Source: Chryseobacterium sp. ZHDP1 (GTDB lineage: Bacteria; Bacteroidota; Bacteroidia; Flavobacteriales; Weeksellaceae). Taken from it: a DNA stretch of 64,000 bases. Below are positions 15,823 through 24,416 of the stretch, in pieces. The notes beneath the pieces are model-generated. The model had not been told where the DNA came from and searched no databases. It saw only the letters and a program-made list of their open reading frames with translations. The DNA lies in the NCBI RefSeq assembly GCF_018603435.1, contig NZ_CP075682.1, positions 3,534,001 through 3,598,000 on the forward strand. Direction: 5' to 3'. The translations under genes and the position numbers were made by a program. Each line of letters starts with the position of its first letter. Position 1 is the stretch's first letter.

Positions 15823-17190
15823 ATGCAACTGTACAACACCTTAAGCGCAGAAGAAAGAGCTCGATTAATTGATGAGGCCGGAAAAGAGCGCCTTACTCTG
15901 TCTTTCTATGCGTATGCCAAAATTGAAGATCCCAAAAAGTTTCGCGACGATTTATTTATAGCCTGGAATGCACTTGATGCGCTTGGTCGTATTTACGTAG
16001 CGCATGAAGGAATTAATGCACAGATGAGCGTTCCTGCGGATAATTTTGAGGCATTTCGCGACACTCTCGAAGTATATGATTTCATGAAAGGGATTCGTCT
16101 GAATGTAGCAGTGGAGCAGGACAATCATTCATTTTTAAAATTAACCATCAAAGTCAGAAACAAAATCGTAGCCGATGGTCTGAACGATGAGACATTTGAT
16201 GTTACCAATAAAGGCGTTCATTTAAGAGCAAAAGAATTTAACAGTTTGCTTGAAGATCCGAACACTATTGTCGTAGATTTCAGAAATCACTACGAAAGTG
16301 AAGTCGGGCATTTTGAAGGAGCAATTACTCCAGATGTGGAAAACTTCAGAGAAAGTCTGCCGATTATTAACGAGCAGCTACAGGATTTCAAAGAAGATAA
16401 AAACCTTTTGATGTACTGTACCGGAGGAATCCGTTGCGAAAAAGCGAGTGCTTATTTCAAACATCAGGGTTTCAAAAATGTATTTCAGCTGGAAGGTGGA
16501 ATTATCGAATACACCCGTCAGATAAAAGAAGAAGGTATAAAAAGTAAGTTTATCGGTAAAAACTTTGTATTCGACCACAGATTAGGGGAAAGAATTACCG
16601 ACGATATTATTGCGCAGTGTCACCAGTGCGGAAAACCGTGTGACAATCATACGAACTGTGCGAACGATGCGTGTCATTTATTGTTTATCCAGTGTGATGA
16701 ATGTAAAGCAGCGATGGAAAACTGCTGTTCAACAGAATGTCAGGAAACCATTCATTTGCCTTGGGAAGAGCAGGTTGCTAAAAGAAAGGGTCTTCAGGTA
16801 GGAAATAAAGTATTCAGAAAAGGAAAATCTGAAGCTTTGAAATTCAAAAAATCCGGAGATCTGCCGGATAAGCCTTTAGCAAAAGCTGAAACAAAAGATA
16901 TCCGCCAGAAAATAAAAGTTAAAAAGACATTAATCGGAAAAGCGGAGCATTATTATTCAAAATCTAAGATTGCTCAGTTTTTAATTGAAAACAATGAACT
17001 TGCAGTAGGAGATAAAGTGTTAATTTCAGGACCCACAACAGGAGATCAGGAAATAACCATCTCTCAGATTTTTGTGAACGGAGCTTTCAGCGACACAGCA
17101 AAAGCAGGAGATCAGATTACTTTTGAACTGCCTTTCAGAGTTCGTCTGTCTGATAAATTGTACAAAATCCTTGATTCTGAAAACGCATAA
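15823..17190 (+). CDS. trhO: tRNA uridine(34) hydroxylase TrhO (rhodanese-related), with extra C-terminal domain
   Basis: TrhO (YceA) makes 5-hydroxyuridine at position 34 of tRNAs. The 455-residue protein has the N-terminal acylphosphatase-like part (about 24-120, with AHEGINAQMSVP), a rhodanese domain (about 130-240) with the active Cys in YCTGGIRC (Cys199, Cys205), and a Cys-rich zinc-like segment (266-306: CHQCGKPC, CDECK, CCSTEC). Residues about 366-452 form an additional beta-barrel-like domain, making it about 100 residues longer than the E. coli protein. That domain resembles the C-terminal barrel of U32 peptidase-type proteins (inference). The next gene begins 5 bp downstream. Confidence 0.9.
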   Translation: MQLYNTLSAEERARLIDEAGKERLTLSFYAYAKIEDPKKFRDDLFIAWNALDALGRIYVAHEGINAQMSVPADNFEAFRDTLEVYDFMKGIRLNVAVEQDNHSFLKLTIKVRNKIVADGLNDETFDVTNKGVHLRAKEFNSLLEDPNTIVVDFRNHYESEVGHFEGAITPDVENFRESLPIINEQLQDFKEDKNLLMYCTGGIRCEKASAYFKHQGFKNVFQLEGGIIEYTRQIKEEGIKSKFIGKNFVFDHRLGERITDDIIAQCHQCGKPCDNHTNCANDACHLLFIQCDECKAAMENCCSTECQETIHLPWEEQVAKRKGLQVGNKVFRKGKSEALKFKKSGDLPDKPLAKAETKDIRQKIKVKKTLIGKAEHYYSKSKIAQFLIENNELAVGDKVLISGPTTGDQEITISQIFVNGAFSDTAKAGDQITFELPFRVRLSDKLYKILDSENA

Positions 17191-17195
17191 TCGAT

Positions 17196-17771
17196 ATGTT
17201 AAAAGCAGAATTAAGAAAGAAATATATACAAAAAAGAAAAGCCTTGTCGATTGATGAGGCTTTCTTGTTATCTGAAAAGGTTTTTAAAAATTTCATCGAA
17301 TATTTTAAACCTTCTCAAAACCAGAAAATCCATATTTTTATTCCGATTGAGAAGTTTAGGGAAGTAAATACCCAGATTTTCGTCAGCTACTTTTTAAGCA
17401 GAAAGATCCGTGTTTTTGTCCCTAAAATTGTCGATACAAGACTGATTTCGGTAGAAATTTTTGCATATTCTAAATTTGAATTGAATAGCTGGGGAATTTC
17501 CGAGCCGGTTTCTGATGAAGATTCTGGTATTCTGGATTTTGATTTTGTAATTACGCCCCTTTTATACTGCGACAGACAAGGAAATAGAGTAGGTTACGGC
17601 AAAGGTTTCTACGATGGTTTTTTTGAAAAAGTATCGGAAGAGACAAAAAAAATCGGAGTTAATTATTTTAACCCCGATGAAATTATCGATGATGTCTGGG
17701 AAAATGATATTCCGCTCGATTATTTGGTGACACCTGATGCGGTACTGTCTTTTTCAGGAGCATCAGAGTAA
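17196..17771 (+). CDS. 5-formyltetrahydrofolate cyclo-ligase
   Basis: This 191-residue enzyme converts 5-formyl-THF to 5,10-methenyl-THF with ATP in folate metabolism. Family signs are the basic N-terminus (LRKKYIQKRKALS), VNTQIFVSYFL-type core strands, and the glycine-rich GYGKGFYDGFF substrate/phosphate loop (about 131-141). It follows trhO by 5 bp in an operon. Its last 52 bp overlap the 3' end of the convergent lipoprotein gene. Confidence 0.93.
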   Translation: MLKAELRKKYIQKRKALSIDEAFLLSEKVFKNFIEYFKPSQNQKIHIFIPIEKFREVNTQIFVSYFLSRKIRVFVPKIVDTRLISVEIFAYSKFELNSWGISEPVSDEDSGILDFDFVITPLLYCDRQGNRVGYGKGFYDGFFEKVSEETKKIGVNYFNPDEIIDDVWENDIPLDYLVTPDAVLSFSGASE

Positions 17772-18301
17772 AATTTCACAAAGTAAAATTTAAATTCCTT
17801 GCTTTTCTGAGACGGTTTTGACACCAAAGTGTATTGTGCATTCCGTTCAAAATTTCCCAAAGATTTATTTTTATCTCCAAAATATTCCACATTGAATTTG
17901 GCAAAATTCAGCGTGTCTTTTTCCTTAATTTTCTGGAAAACATTCAGATTGCTGACGCGTACTTTTTTTACATTCAGGCTTTCGAGTTCTTTAAAAAGAT
18001 CCTTAAAGGTAGTAGAATCGGACTTCTGGAAATACTTTTCTATTTTAGAGTAAATTGCCGTATCAATTTCCGTATTTCTCTGTCCGGAAAGATATAACGT
18101 AGACAAATCCAGCACATCCTGTACTTTTTGTGAAGTAATGGAATTGATAGCCTGGGTACTGTCCATTTTTACCGTTTTGTTATTCGTGTTTCTTAGCTTT
18201 TCCAGATCACTCTGTCCTCCGTTTTCTTCTTTTTTAACGCACGAAGTCATGGTGAATCCTATTAATATGATAAAAAACAAAAAGTTATTTATTGTTTTCA
18301 T
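17720..18301 (-). CDS. Hypothetical lipoprotein, 193 aa
   Basis: I do not recognise this family. The N-terminus is a lipoprotein signal (MTSC, Cys20 from the chosen start MKTINNF). A charged, Ser/Thr-rich linker and a mixed alpha/beta domain follow, and the C-terminus is unstructured (DAPEKDSTASGVTK). The start at ATG 18301 is used because it begins the signal peptide. It overlaps the upstream gene by 17 bp and probably works with it; its 3' end overlaps the convergent cyclo-ligase gene by 52 bp. Confidence 0.75.
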   Translation of the reverse strand: MKTINNFLFFIILIGFTMTSCVKKEENGGQSDLEKLRNTNNKTVKMDSTQAINSITSQKVQDVLDLSTLYLSGQRNTEIDTAIYSKIEKYFQKSDSTTFKDLFKELESLNVKKVRVSNLNVFQKIKEKDTLNFAKFNVEYFGDKNKSLGNFERNAQYTLVSKPSQKSKEFKFYFVKFYSDAPEKDSTASGVTK

Positions 18302-19463
18302 TGGCTGAGATTTTAAATTTAATAGATACAATTTTTCCTTTGTTATCTGTTTTCATTTCGATAACATTAAGGTTTTTAAGTGATGTTGTAGGTGTAGTGA
18401 CTAAAGTGATGTAATCTTCCTTGTCTAAAGTTTCAAGTCCGTAAATATCGCTGTCGTAAACCTGTGTAATTACGGCGTTATTGCTGATACGGTTTTCCAG
18501 CTGTCTTCTTTTTTGGGTGATAAGATCATTCTGCTCCTCAGAATTTCCGCCTTTTACATCCTTTGTGGAAAAATAATAAAGCGCCATCTTATAATCATCA
18601 GGTTTAAGCTCGATGGTTTCTTCTTCAGGGGCATTTTCCAAATTTCGGTTTACTTCGAGATATTCATAAAACGGAGAACTGATCTGCATTTTAAGATTTT
18701 TATCCTTTGTAGCATATCTGAAACATTCTCCGGGTTTTATTCTGTAAAGAATGGGAGATTCGTTTTCCTTGATTACCTTAATTTCTATTTCACGCTGAAT
18801 ACTTAAATTTCTGTCGGCATCCGTAAAACAGTATACATAAGTTTTTTGGAAGATCGCATCTTTAAATCCTAAAAGTCCGGTAAGAATTACTAAAATAGTC
18901 GTTACAATTGCCCAAACGTTCTTTTTGAAGAAATTTTTCTTCGGTTTTTCAGCGTCTGCTAAAGAAATTTTTTCAGTCTCTGGATTTTTATTAATTAATT
19001 GATTATCAGGTGTTGATTTTTGTAAATCTAAGTTTTCAGGGGCTTTAAATTCCTGTTTTTTAGGTAAATCTTCATCTTTAGGTAAATCCAGAGATGCGGA
19101 AACTGTTTTTTCCAGTTCTTTCAGCTCATCGTCTTTCAAATCTTCATCATCCTGCAGCAATTCACCTGCAAAAAGATGCTGTTTTTTGAATTCGTACCAT
19201 GAGTCGTATCCCGCATAAATACTGAGTAAATTCAGCATATCGATTCGTGGCATTTTAGTAACCGGAGAATTCTTGAAATAAGTATAAAAAGATTTTTCGC
19301 TGATGTTCCCTTTTGCCTTTTTTCTGAGATCTTCCTGAAAATAAATGATGTCGATACCCTTCCATTTCGAAATATCGTCATAGGAAGGAGTGTATTCTTT
19401 CAGATATTGAGCCTGGACATCCTTTTTCAGCTGCTCAAAATGTAATAGATCTAAGTCCGTCAA
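18285..19463 (-). CDS. Hypothetical single-pass membrane protein with conserved N-terminal helical domain
   Basis: This 392-residue protein starts at TTG 19463; an in-frame TAG lies three codons upstream and no ATG precedes the conserved region. Residues about 1-100 form a helical module (FQEDLRKKAKGNISEKSFYTYFKN, PRIDMLNLLSIYAGYDSWYEF) that I recall in other Flavobacteriia membrane proteins. It may be a small helix-turn-helix or protein-binding domain. An acidic linker precedes one membrane helix (about 184-203), and an extracytoplasmic domain follows. It is cotranscribed with the lipoprotein gene at 17720. The function is unknown. Confidence 0.7.
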   Translation of the reverse strand: MTDLDLLHFEQLKKDVQAQYLKEYTPSYDDISKWKGIDIIYFQEDLRKKAKGNISEKSFYTYFKNSPVTKMPRIDMLNLLSIYAGYDSWYEFKKQHLFAGELLQDDEDLKDDELKELEKTVSASLDLPKDEDLPKKQEFKAPENLDLQKSTPDNQLINKNPETEKISLADAEKPKKNFFKKNVWAIVTTILVILTGLLGFKDAIFQKTYVYCFTDADRNLSIQREIEIKVIKENESPILYRIKPGECFRYATKDKNLKMQISSPFYEYLEVNRNLENAPEEETIELKPDDYKMALYYFSTKDVKGGNSEEQNDLITQKRRQLENRISNNAVITQVYDSDIYGLETLDKEDYITLVTTPTTSLKNLNVIEMKTDNKGKIVSIKFKISANENNK

Positions 19464-19523
19464 TTTATTCTAAAATGATTAAATTATTGATTATCAGTAA
19501 TGTTTTTTTGTAAAACTATTTTA

Positions 19524-19531
19524 CAAAGGTA
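19524..19531 (-). promoter_or_regulatory. -7 element of the TM-protein/lipoprotein operon
   Basis: On the minus strand TACCTTTG (19531-19524) is preceded, 20 bp upstream, by TTTG. The leader to the TTG start would be about 54 nt. Confidence 0.6.
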
Positions 19532-19569
19532 TTACAATTATTTTTCCTAAACAAATTTTCTATCTGCTC

Positions 19570-19577
19570 TACCTTTG
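19570..19577 (+). promoter_or_regulatory. -7 element of the small lipoprotein gene
   Basis: TACCTTTG on the plus strand is the same octamer as the divergent promoter 40 bp away. The start of transcription is expected near 19584. No good -33 box is seen. Confidence 0.45.
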
Positions 19578-19647
19578 TCTTGTTCAAATAACAGAACAGA
19601 GAAAAGATTTTATAAAACAATATTAACAAAATTAAATTTAATTTATT

Positions 19648-19920
19648 ATGAAAAAGTCATTATTCGTAGCTGCTATCGCTGCAATCTCTTTAGTTGCTTG
19701 TAAAAAAACTGAAGCTAACACTACTGAAGCTACTGCTGATTCTGCTACTACAGCTATCGATTCTACAGCTAAAGCTGCTGATTCTACAGTAACTGCTACT
19801 GCTGATTCAGTAAAAGTTGCTACTGATTCTGCTAAAACTGAAATCAAAGAAGTTGCTAAAGATGCTAAAGCTGACGTTAAAGAAGTTGCTAAAGACGCTA
19901 AAACTGAAGTTAAGAAATAA
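19648..19920 (+). CDS. Small Ala/Thr/Lys-rich repeat lipoprotein
   Basis: This 90-residue lipoprotein has lipobox LVAC with Cys18. The mature part is low-complexity: Ala-Thr-Asp-Ser stretches built on a TADSATTAIDSTAKAADS pattern, then an 11-residue repeat EVAKDAKADVK/EVAKDAKTEVK at the C-terminus, suggesting an amphipathic helix like those of LEA or apolipoprotein-type proteins. Codon use is very uniform (GCT, ACT, GAT), typical of a highly expressed gene. It is probably an abundant envelope lipoprotein; the specific role is unknown. A terminator follows. Confidence 0.8.
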   Translation: MKKSLFVAAIAAISLVACKKTEANTTEATADSATTAIDSTAKAADSTVTATADSVKVATDSAKTEIKEVAKDAKADVKEVAKDAKTEVKK

Positions 19921-19940
19921 TTCTAGCTCAAAAATAAAAG

Positions 19941-19967
19941 AACCGTTTCACTCAGTGGAACGGTTTT
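19941..19967 (+). terminator. Terminator of the small lipoprotein gene
   Basis: AACCGTTTCAC/GTGGAACGGTT with a TCA loop and a following T7 run, 20 bp after the stop codon. One internal T-G wobble. Confidence 0.88.
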
Positions 19968-20037
19968 TTTATGCTTATATTGTAATGATTGTCAATTGAT
20001 CTGATCAATAACAATCAAGTAATCTCCAACAGCCAAA

Positions 20038-20805
20038 TTATCCCTTCTTCTGCTTCAGTGTTTCGTAGCAAGTGATTGCTACCGCATTGCTCAGGTTTAA
20101 AGAATCGATGCTTCCTGCCATCGGAATCAATGTGTTCTTTCCTTTCCCGATCCAAAAATCACTTAATCCCGAATGTTCTGTCCCGAATAAAATGGCAGAT
20201 TTCTGTTTAAAATCTCTTTTGTAAAGATCTTCGGCAGTTTCATCCATAATCGTTGTGTAAATATTGAAATTATTTTTCTGAAGAAATTCAAACGTTTCCT
20301 GATTTTCTGCCTGAAAAACTTCCATTCCGAATAAACAACCAACACTTGAGCGGATTACATTCGGATTATAAAAATCGGTTTTCCCGTCTGAAACAATCAA
20401 AGCATCAATTCCGAAGGCTTCACAACTCCGTAAAATAGCACCCAGATTTCCCGGTTTTTCAACACCTTCTACAATAATGATCGTAGAATCTTCTTTTGGT
20501 TTAAATGAAGATAAATCCGCTTCTTTTGTTTTATAAACCCCGATAATTCCTTCCGAAGTTCCACGATAGGCGATTTTTTCGTATACTTTTTCGCTGACAA
20601 GATGAATTTTTCCTTTGGGAAGTTCTTTCTGAAAAATACTTTCACAGATAAAAAATTCCAGCGGTTCAAAATGATATTTCTGAGCGCGGTCGTTTTCCTG
20701 CTGTCCTTCCACTACAAAAACATCCGATTTTTTGCGGAACCTGTTATCGGTAAGAAGTTTGGTAATGTATTTTACTTTTTCGTTCTGAAAACTTTCTATT
20801 AACAT
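20038..20805 (-). CDS. TrmH/SpoU-family RNA 2'-O-methyltransferase
   Basis: This 255-residue SPOUT enzyme is predicted to methylate a ribose in rRNA or tRNA using S-adenosylmethionine. An N-terminal substrate-binding domain (about 1-95) precedes the knotted catalytic domain with the three SpoU motifs: GNLGAILRS (motif 1), LFGTEHSGLS (motif 2) and IPMAGSIDSLNLSNAVAI (motif 3). The RNA target is not deducible from sequence. It stands as a single gene. Confidence 0.92.
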   Translation of the reverse strand: MLIESFQNEKVKYITKLLTDNRFRKKSDVFVVEGQQENDRAQKYHFEPLEFFICESIFQKELPKGKIHLVSEKVYEKIAYRGTSEGIIGVYKTKEADLSSFKPKEDSTIIIVEGVEKPGNLGAILRSCEAFGIDALIVSDGKTDFYNPNVIRSSVGCLFGMEVFQAENQETFEFLQKNNFNIYTTIMDETAEDLYKRDFKQKSAILFGTEHSGLSDFWIGKGKNTLIPMAGSIDSLNLSNAVAITCYETLKQKKG

Positions 20806-20838
20806 CCTGCAAAATTAGTTAAAATTTACAGTTAAATA

Positions 20839-20864
20839 AAAAACCTCAGAGCTGATCTGAGGTT
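20839..20864 (-). terminator. Terminator of rmuC
   Basis: On the minus strand AACCTCAGA/TCTGAGGTT with a 5-nt loop, then a T-rich run, 8 bp past the rmuC stop. Confidence 0.88.
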
Positions 20865-20871
20865 GTAAATT

Positions 20872-22380
20872 TTATTCTTCTAAATTTTCCAATGTAGTCT
20901 GAGAGTTTTCCACCAGACTCTGCGGAAGATCTTTCTTATTTTTTATCCCCAAAGATTTAAGCTTTTGGGTTTGGATCACCAAATTGTCATTTCCTGTTGA
21001 AAGCTGTTTGTAAGCATCATTATAAACATTTTTTGCCTGATCCAGATTTTTCCCCACTTTTTCCAGATTTTCAATAAAACCTACGAATTTATCATAAAGT
21101 TTTGCTCCTCTTTCCGCAATTTCCATGGAATTTCTGTTCTGGTATTCGCGTTTCCAAAGGTCGGCAATCAGTTTTAAAGAAGTAATCAGATTGCTTGGAT
21201 TTAAAAGCAGAATTCTTCTTTCATAAGCAAAATTCCAAAGATTCTGGTCTGCCTGCATTGCTGCAATATAAGCCGGTTCGCTCGGAATAAACATCATCAC
21301 AAAATCCAGAGATTTTCCATAATCATCATATGCTTTTTGACTAAGCTGCGTAATGTGATTTTTAATGGAAGATAAATGCTGATTAAGTTTCATTAAATAA
21401 ACATCCTGATCGGTTTCGTCTACCAGTTCGGTAAAAGCTGTGAGCGAAACTTTAGAATCTATGATAACATTTCTTTCATCGGGATATTTTATAACCGCAT
21501 CGGGACGCATTTTTTTACCGGAAAATTCTGAGAACAATGCTTTGTTGTCTTCATCACGAAGTTCATGTTCAAGAAAATATTCTCTTCCTTTTACAAGTCC
21601 GGATTTTTCCAAAATGCTTTCCAGAATCATTTCGCCCCAGTTTCCTTGTGTTTTGCTTTCGCCTTTCAGAGCTCTCGTCAGTTTTTTCGCATCTTCAGAA
21701 ATCTGCTGATTCAGTTCTGCTAATTCCTTTACTTTTTCGGCAAGAGAAAAACGCTCTTTGTTTTCCTTTTCGTAGGCTTCGTTCACGCGGTTTTTCAATT
21801 CCGCGATTCTTTCCTGAAAAGGTTCAAGGATGGTTTTAAGGTTGTTTTGATTTAAGGTGGTGAATTTTTCCGTCTTTTCTTCAAGGATTTTATTGGCTAA
21901 ATTTTCAAACTGCAATTTAGATTCTTCCTGAATTTTTGCGATTTCTTCTTTCTGTGTCTGCAAAGATTTCTGTAAGCTTTCGTTAATTGCTGAAAGCTCT
22001 GAGTTTTTTGCAAACAAAGTCTGTTTTTCTGTTAAAAGATTTTCGATCTGAAGATTCTGTTTAGCGCTAAATTCTTTCTGTTCGGAAAACTGAGTGTTTA
22101 AAGAAGCATGTTCCGCAGAAATTTTGGCAAATTCATTTTTCAGATCATTCAGAAGGTCGCTTTGCTGTGCATTGATTTCTTTTTCTCTGCTGATATTCTG
22201 TGTTAATTCCTGAATTTTCTGATTTGAATTTTCTAAATCGGAACTGTTTTTAATATGTAAGTTATTGAGTTCATCATAAGAATTCCTCGAAACGGTAGAA
22301 GATTTCTGGGCGAAATATAAAATAACCGCACCAAGAATTCCCCCGGCTATAAATCCTATAATTAAATATGTCATCTCCAT
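20872..22380 (-). CDS. rmuC: RmuC family DNA recombination protein
   Basis: This 502-residue protein has an N-terminal membrane helix (about 3-24), a very long coiled coil rich in Glu/Gln/Asn/Lys (about 35-210) and the conserved RmuC nuclease-like core. The core is marked by KTQGNWGEMILE, MRPDAVIKYPDERNVIIDSKVSL, FVMMFIPSEPAY and LLLNPSNLITSLKLI. RmuC limits inversion at short inverted repeats in E. coli. The full family length is present. It is a single gene, divergent from the SGNH hydrolase. Confidence 0.94.
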   Translation of the reverse strand: MEMTYLIIGFIAGGILGAVILYFAQKSSTVSRNSYDELNNLHIKNSSDLENSNQKIQELTQNISREKEINAQQSDLLNDLKNEFAKISAEHASLNTQFSEQKEFSAKQNLQIENLLTEKQTLFAKNSELSAINESLQKSLQTQKEEIAKIQEESKLQFENLANKILEEKTEKFTTLNQNNLKTILEPFQERIAELKNRVNEAYEKENKERFSLAEKVKELAELNQQISEDAKKLTRALKGESKTQGNWGEMILESILEKSGLVKGREYFLEHELRDEDNKALFSEFSGKKMRPDAVIKYPDERNVIIDSKVSLTAFTELVDETDQDVYLMKLNQHLSSIKNHITQLSQKAYDDYGKSLDFVMMFIPSEPAYIAAMQADQNLWNFAYERRILLLNPSNLITSLKLIADLWKREYQNRNSMEIAERGAKLYDKFVGFIENLEKVGKNLDQAKNVYNDAYKQLSTGNDNLVIQTQKLKSLGIKNKKDLPQSLVENSQTTLENLEE

Positions 22381-22828
22381 TTTTCAAAATTACAAAAAGG
22401 AAAATTGATTTCTTTTATGGAAAACCGTAAGTTTTATATTAGAAATTATTTTTTTTAGCCGCAAAAGCTGCAAAAGATCATTATAATATTTATTGTCCGC
22501 TTATTAAACTAAAGCTTCAACAGGCTCAGCTTGACATTGTTAGAAATTAAGCGTTTAGTATTAGAGGTGTCACACTGAGCTTGTCGAAGTGTCTGTTATA
22601 AATAATTGATTTTCATATCAGTGCATAGTAATAGGTTGTTTAACGGGTATTCAATTATAATATGTTGATTACGATATTCAAAGCTATCGGTATAATAAAA
22701 AATTAAAAATCTTTTGTGACATTGTGGTTAAAAATTAATCAACTAAAAGTTTTGGTTTTTCGGGAAAGATATTTGCAGGATCAATTTGTTTTCCGTTATT
22801 TCATCTTTTCAAATCAAAAATAAGTTTC
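22381..22828. other. Intergenic region with a dispersed inverted-repeat element
   Basis: No gene is seen. An element at 22515-22589 has near-inverted arms of 22 bp: CTTCAACAGGCTCAGCTTGA on the left and TCACACTGAGCTTGTCGAAG on the right, separated by 31 bp. A single related arm is at 2191-2208. Both right-hand copies are preceded by AAG(C/T)GTTTAGT. A near-consensus -7 (GATATTTG) about 50 bp before the SGNH gene is a weak promoter candidate. Confidence 0.55.
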
Positions 22829-23488
22829 ATGAAATTCTTAAGCATTGCAGCCATTATGTTTTCATCCATTTTTTCAGCGCAGGATTTTGCCAATTATGCT
22901 AAATATGAAAAGCAAAATCAGGAAGTTTTAGCCAAAAAGACAATTCCCAATACCATTTTTATGGGGGATTCTATTACAGAAGGGTGGTTTTCCACAGATC
23001 CTTCATTTTTTACAAAGAATAATTTTGTCGGAAGGGGGATTAGCGGACAGGTGACTTCGCAGATGCTCTTGAGATTCCGTGAAGATGTTATCAATCTAAA
23101 ACCGAAACGCGTTATTATTCTTGCCGGAACGAATGATATTGCGGAAAATCAGGGACCGATTTCCCTGGATAAAGTTTTTGGAAATATTGTTTCGATGGTG
23201 GAACTTGCAAAAACAAATAATATAAAAGTGGTACTTTGTTCGGTACTTCCTGCTTATGATTTCGGCTGGAGAAAAGAGATGCATCCGGCGGAAAAAGTAA
23301 TTGCCCTGAACAAAATGATTGAAGCGTATGCGAAAAAGAACAATATTCCGTACGTGGATTATCATTCGGAAATGAAAGATTCCCGAAACGGACTGGATAA
23401 GATCTACACCGAAGACGAAATTCATCCTACAGCAAAAGGCTACGAAAAGATGGAAGCTATTTTGATGAAAAAACTTGGTAATAACTAA
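22829..23488 (+). CDS. Exported SGNH/GDSL hydrolase
   Basis: This 219-residue secreted esterase/lipase-fold protein has a signal peptide (about 1-17, FSAQ cleavage). The SGNH blocks are complete: GDSITEGW (nucleophile Ser48), GRGISGQVTS (Gly), AGTNDIAE (Asn102) and DEIHPTAKGY (Asp196 and His199). Members act on acetylated sugars, phospholipids or esters; the substrate here cannot be told. It is a single gene. Confidence 0.92.
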   Translation: MKFLSIAAIMFSSIFSAQDFANYAKYEKQNQEVLAKKTIPNTIFMGDSITEGWFSTDPSFFTKNNFVGRGISGQVTSQMLLRFREDVINLKPKRVIILAGTNDIAENQGPISLDKVFGNIVSMVELAKTNNIKVVLCSVLPAYDFGWRKEMHPAEKVIALNKMIEAYAKKNNIPYVDYHSEMKDSRNGLDKIYTEDEIHPTAKGYEKMEAILMKKLGNN

Positions 23489-23532
23489 GAGTCTTACTCT
23501 AATTGAATTAATTCTAAGGTTACATAAGAAAC

Positions 23533-24288
23533 TTAAACGTTTCTGGTGGAAGCCAGAATTTCAATGTTTTTTACCACGTCATTGCTTTCGCATTTTTTCA
23601 ATTCCTTTAATAAAGAAGGAGTCAGGATTTTAGGATTCAAAATTTGGGTGGCAACTTTTGCGGCGGCATAATCTACGATTCCGATAACGTTTTCTCTCAG
23701 AAAGTTGGGTGTATTCGATGCAATAACGGCGGTTGCCCATGAAGTATCTCTCGCTTTTGAAATGGCAAAGTCCAGAACAGCGTTGTCTTTTCCGTTGGAA
23801 AGTTTGTCAATTAATTCTACCGGATAACAAATCTTGTTTAAAGAATCCTGAACTTTTTGATTAATGGAGGCAATCACATTGTTGATGTTTTCGAAGTCTT
23901 TTTTCAGTGGGTTGATTTTTCGGTAAGGCATAATGGAAGCAGCGGAAATTCCTAAATCGAGATTGATGTGCGCATTCATGCCTAAGAAAATGTGCTGTAA
24001 AATGAGGAGATTTTTGTTTTTTGCCGCTTCAAAAGCGATAAACCAGGAGTTGGTGCATTTTTGTCCTTTCGAATAGGCTTCCCAAGCTTCAAGATAACGT
24101 GTGGCAAAAGCAATATCCAGTACGGTCATTCTCGGATTGTCTTCAAATTTTTTCTGCTGAATTCCTTTCAGAACCTGCGCCGTCATAATTCTGTATGTAC
24201 AGGCAAAATATCCGACAGGACTTTGATTTTCTTTCGCCCAAATAATGATTTCATCTAATTTTTTCAGAACTTCTTCAATGGTTTTCAT
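23533..24288 (-). CDS. DUF5995-like protein
   Basis: This 251-residue, mostly helical soluble protein has no signal peptide. The central LQHIFLGMNAHINLDLGISAA (95-115) segment, with paired His and Asn/Asp in a helix, is the recognisable conserved block. I associate it with the DUF5995 family, from memory. Conserved Arg/Tyr near the start (YRIMTAQVLKGI) may complete a metal site. No function is known to me, and neighbouring genes do not help. Confidence 0.6.
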   Translation of the reverse strand: MKTIEEVLKKLDEIIIWAKENQSPVGYFACTYRIMTAQVLKGIQQKKFEDNPRMTVLDIAFATRYLEAWEAYSKGQKCTNSWFIAFEAAKNKNLLILQHIFLGMNAHINLDLGISAASIMPYRKINPLKKDFENINNVIASINQKVQDSLNKICYPVELIDKLSNGKDNAVLDFAISKARDTSWATAVIASNTPNFLRENVIGIVDYAAAKVATQILNPKILTPSLLKELKKCESNDVVKNIEILASTRNV

Positions 24289-24416
24289 GATGTTTTGTTT
24301 TTTTATAAAGATAAGAAAACCTTGTGTAAAAATATTTTGTATATTTAAATCTCTATAAAAGGAATTATAGAGGTATCCGAAAATCTTAAGAGTAGGAGCA
24401 AATTAAACAAAATACT

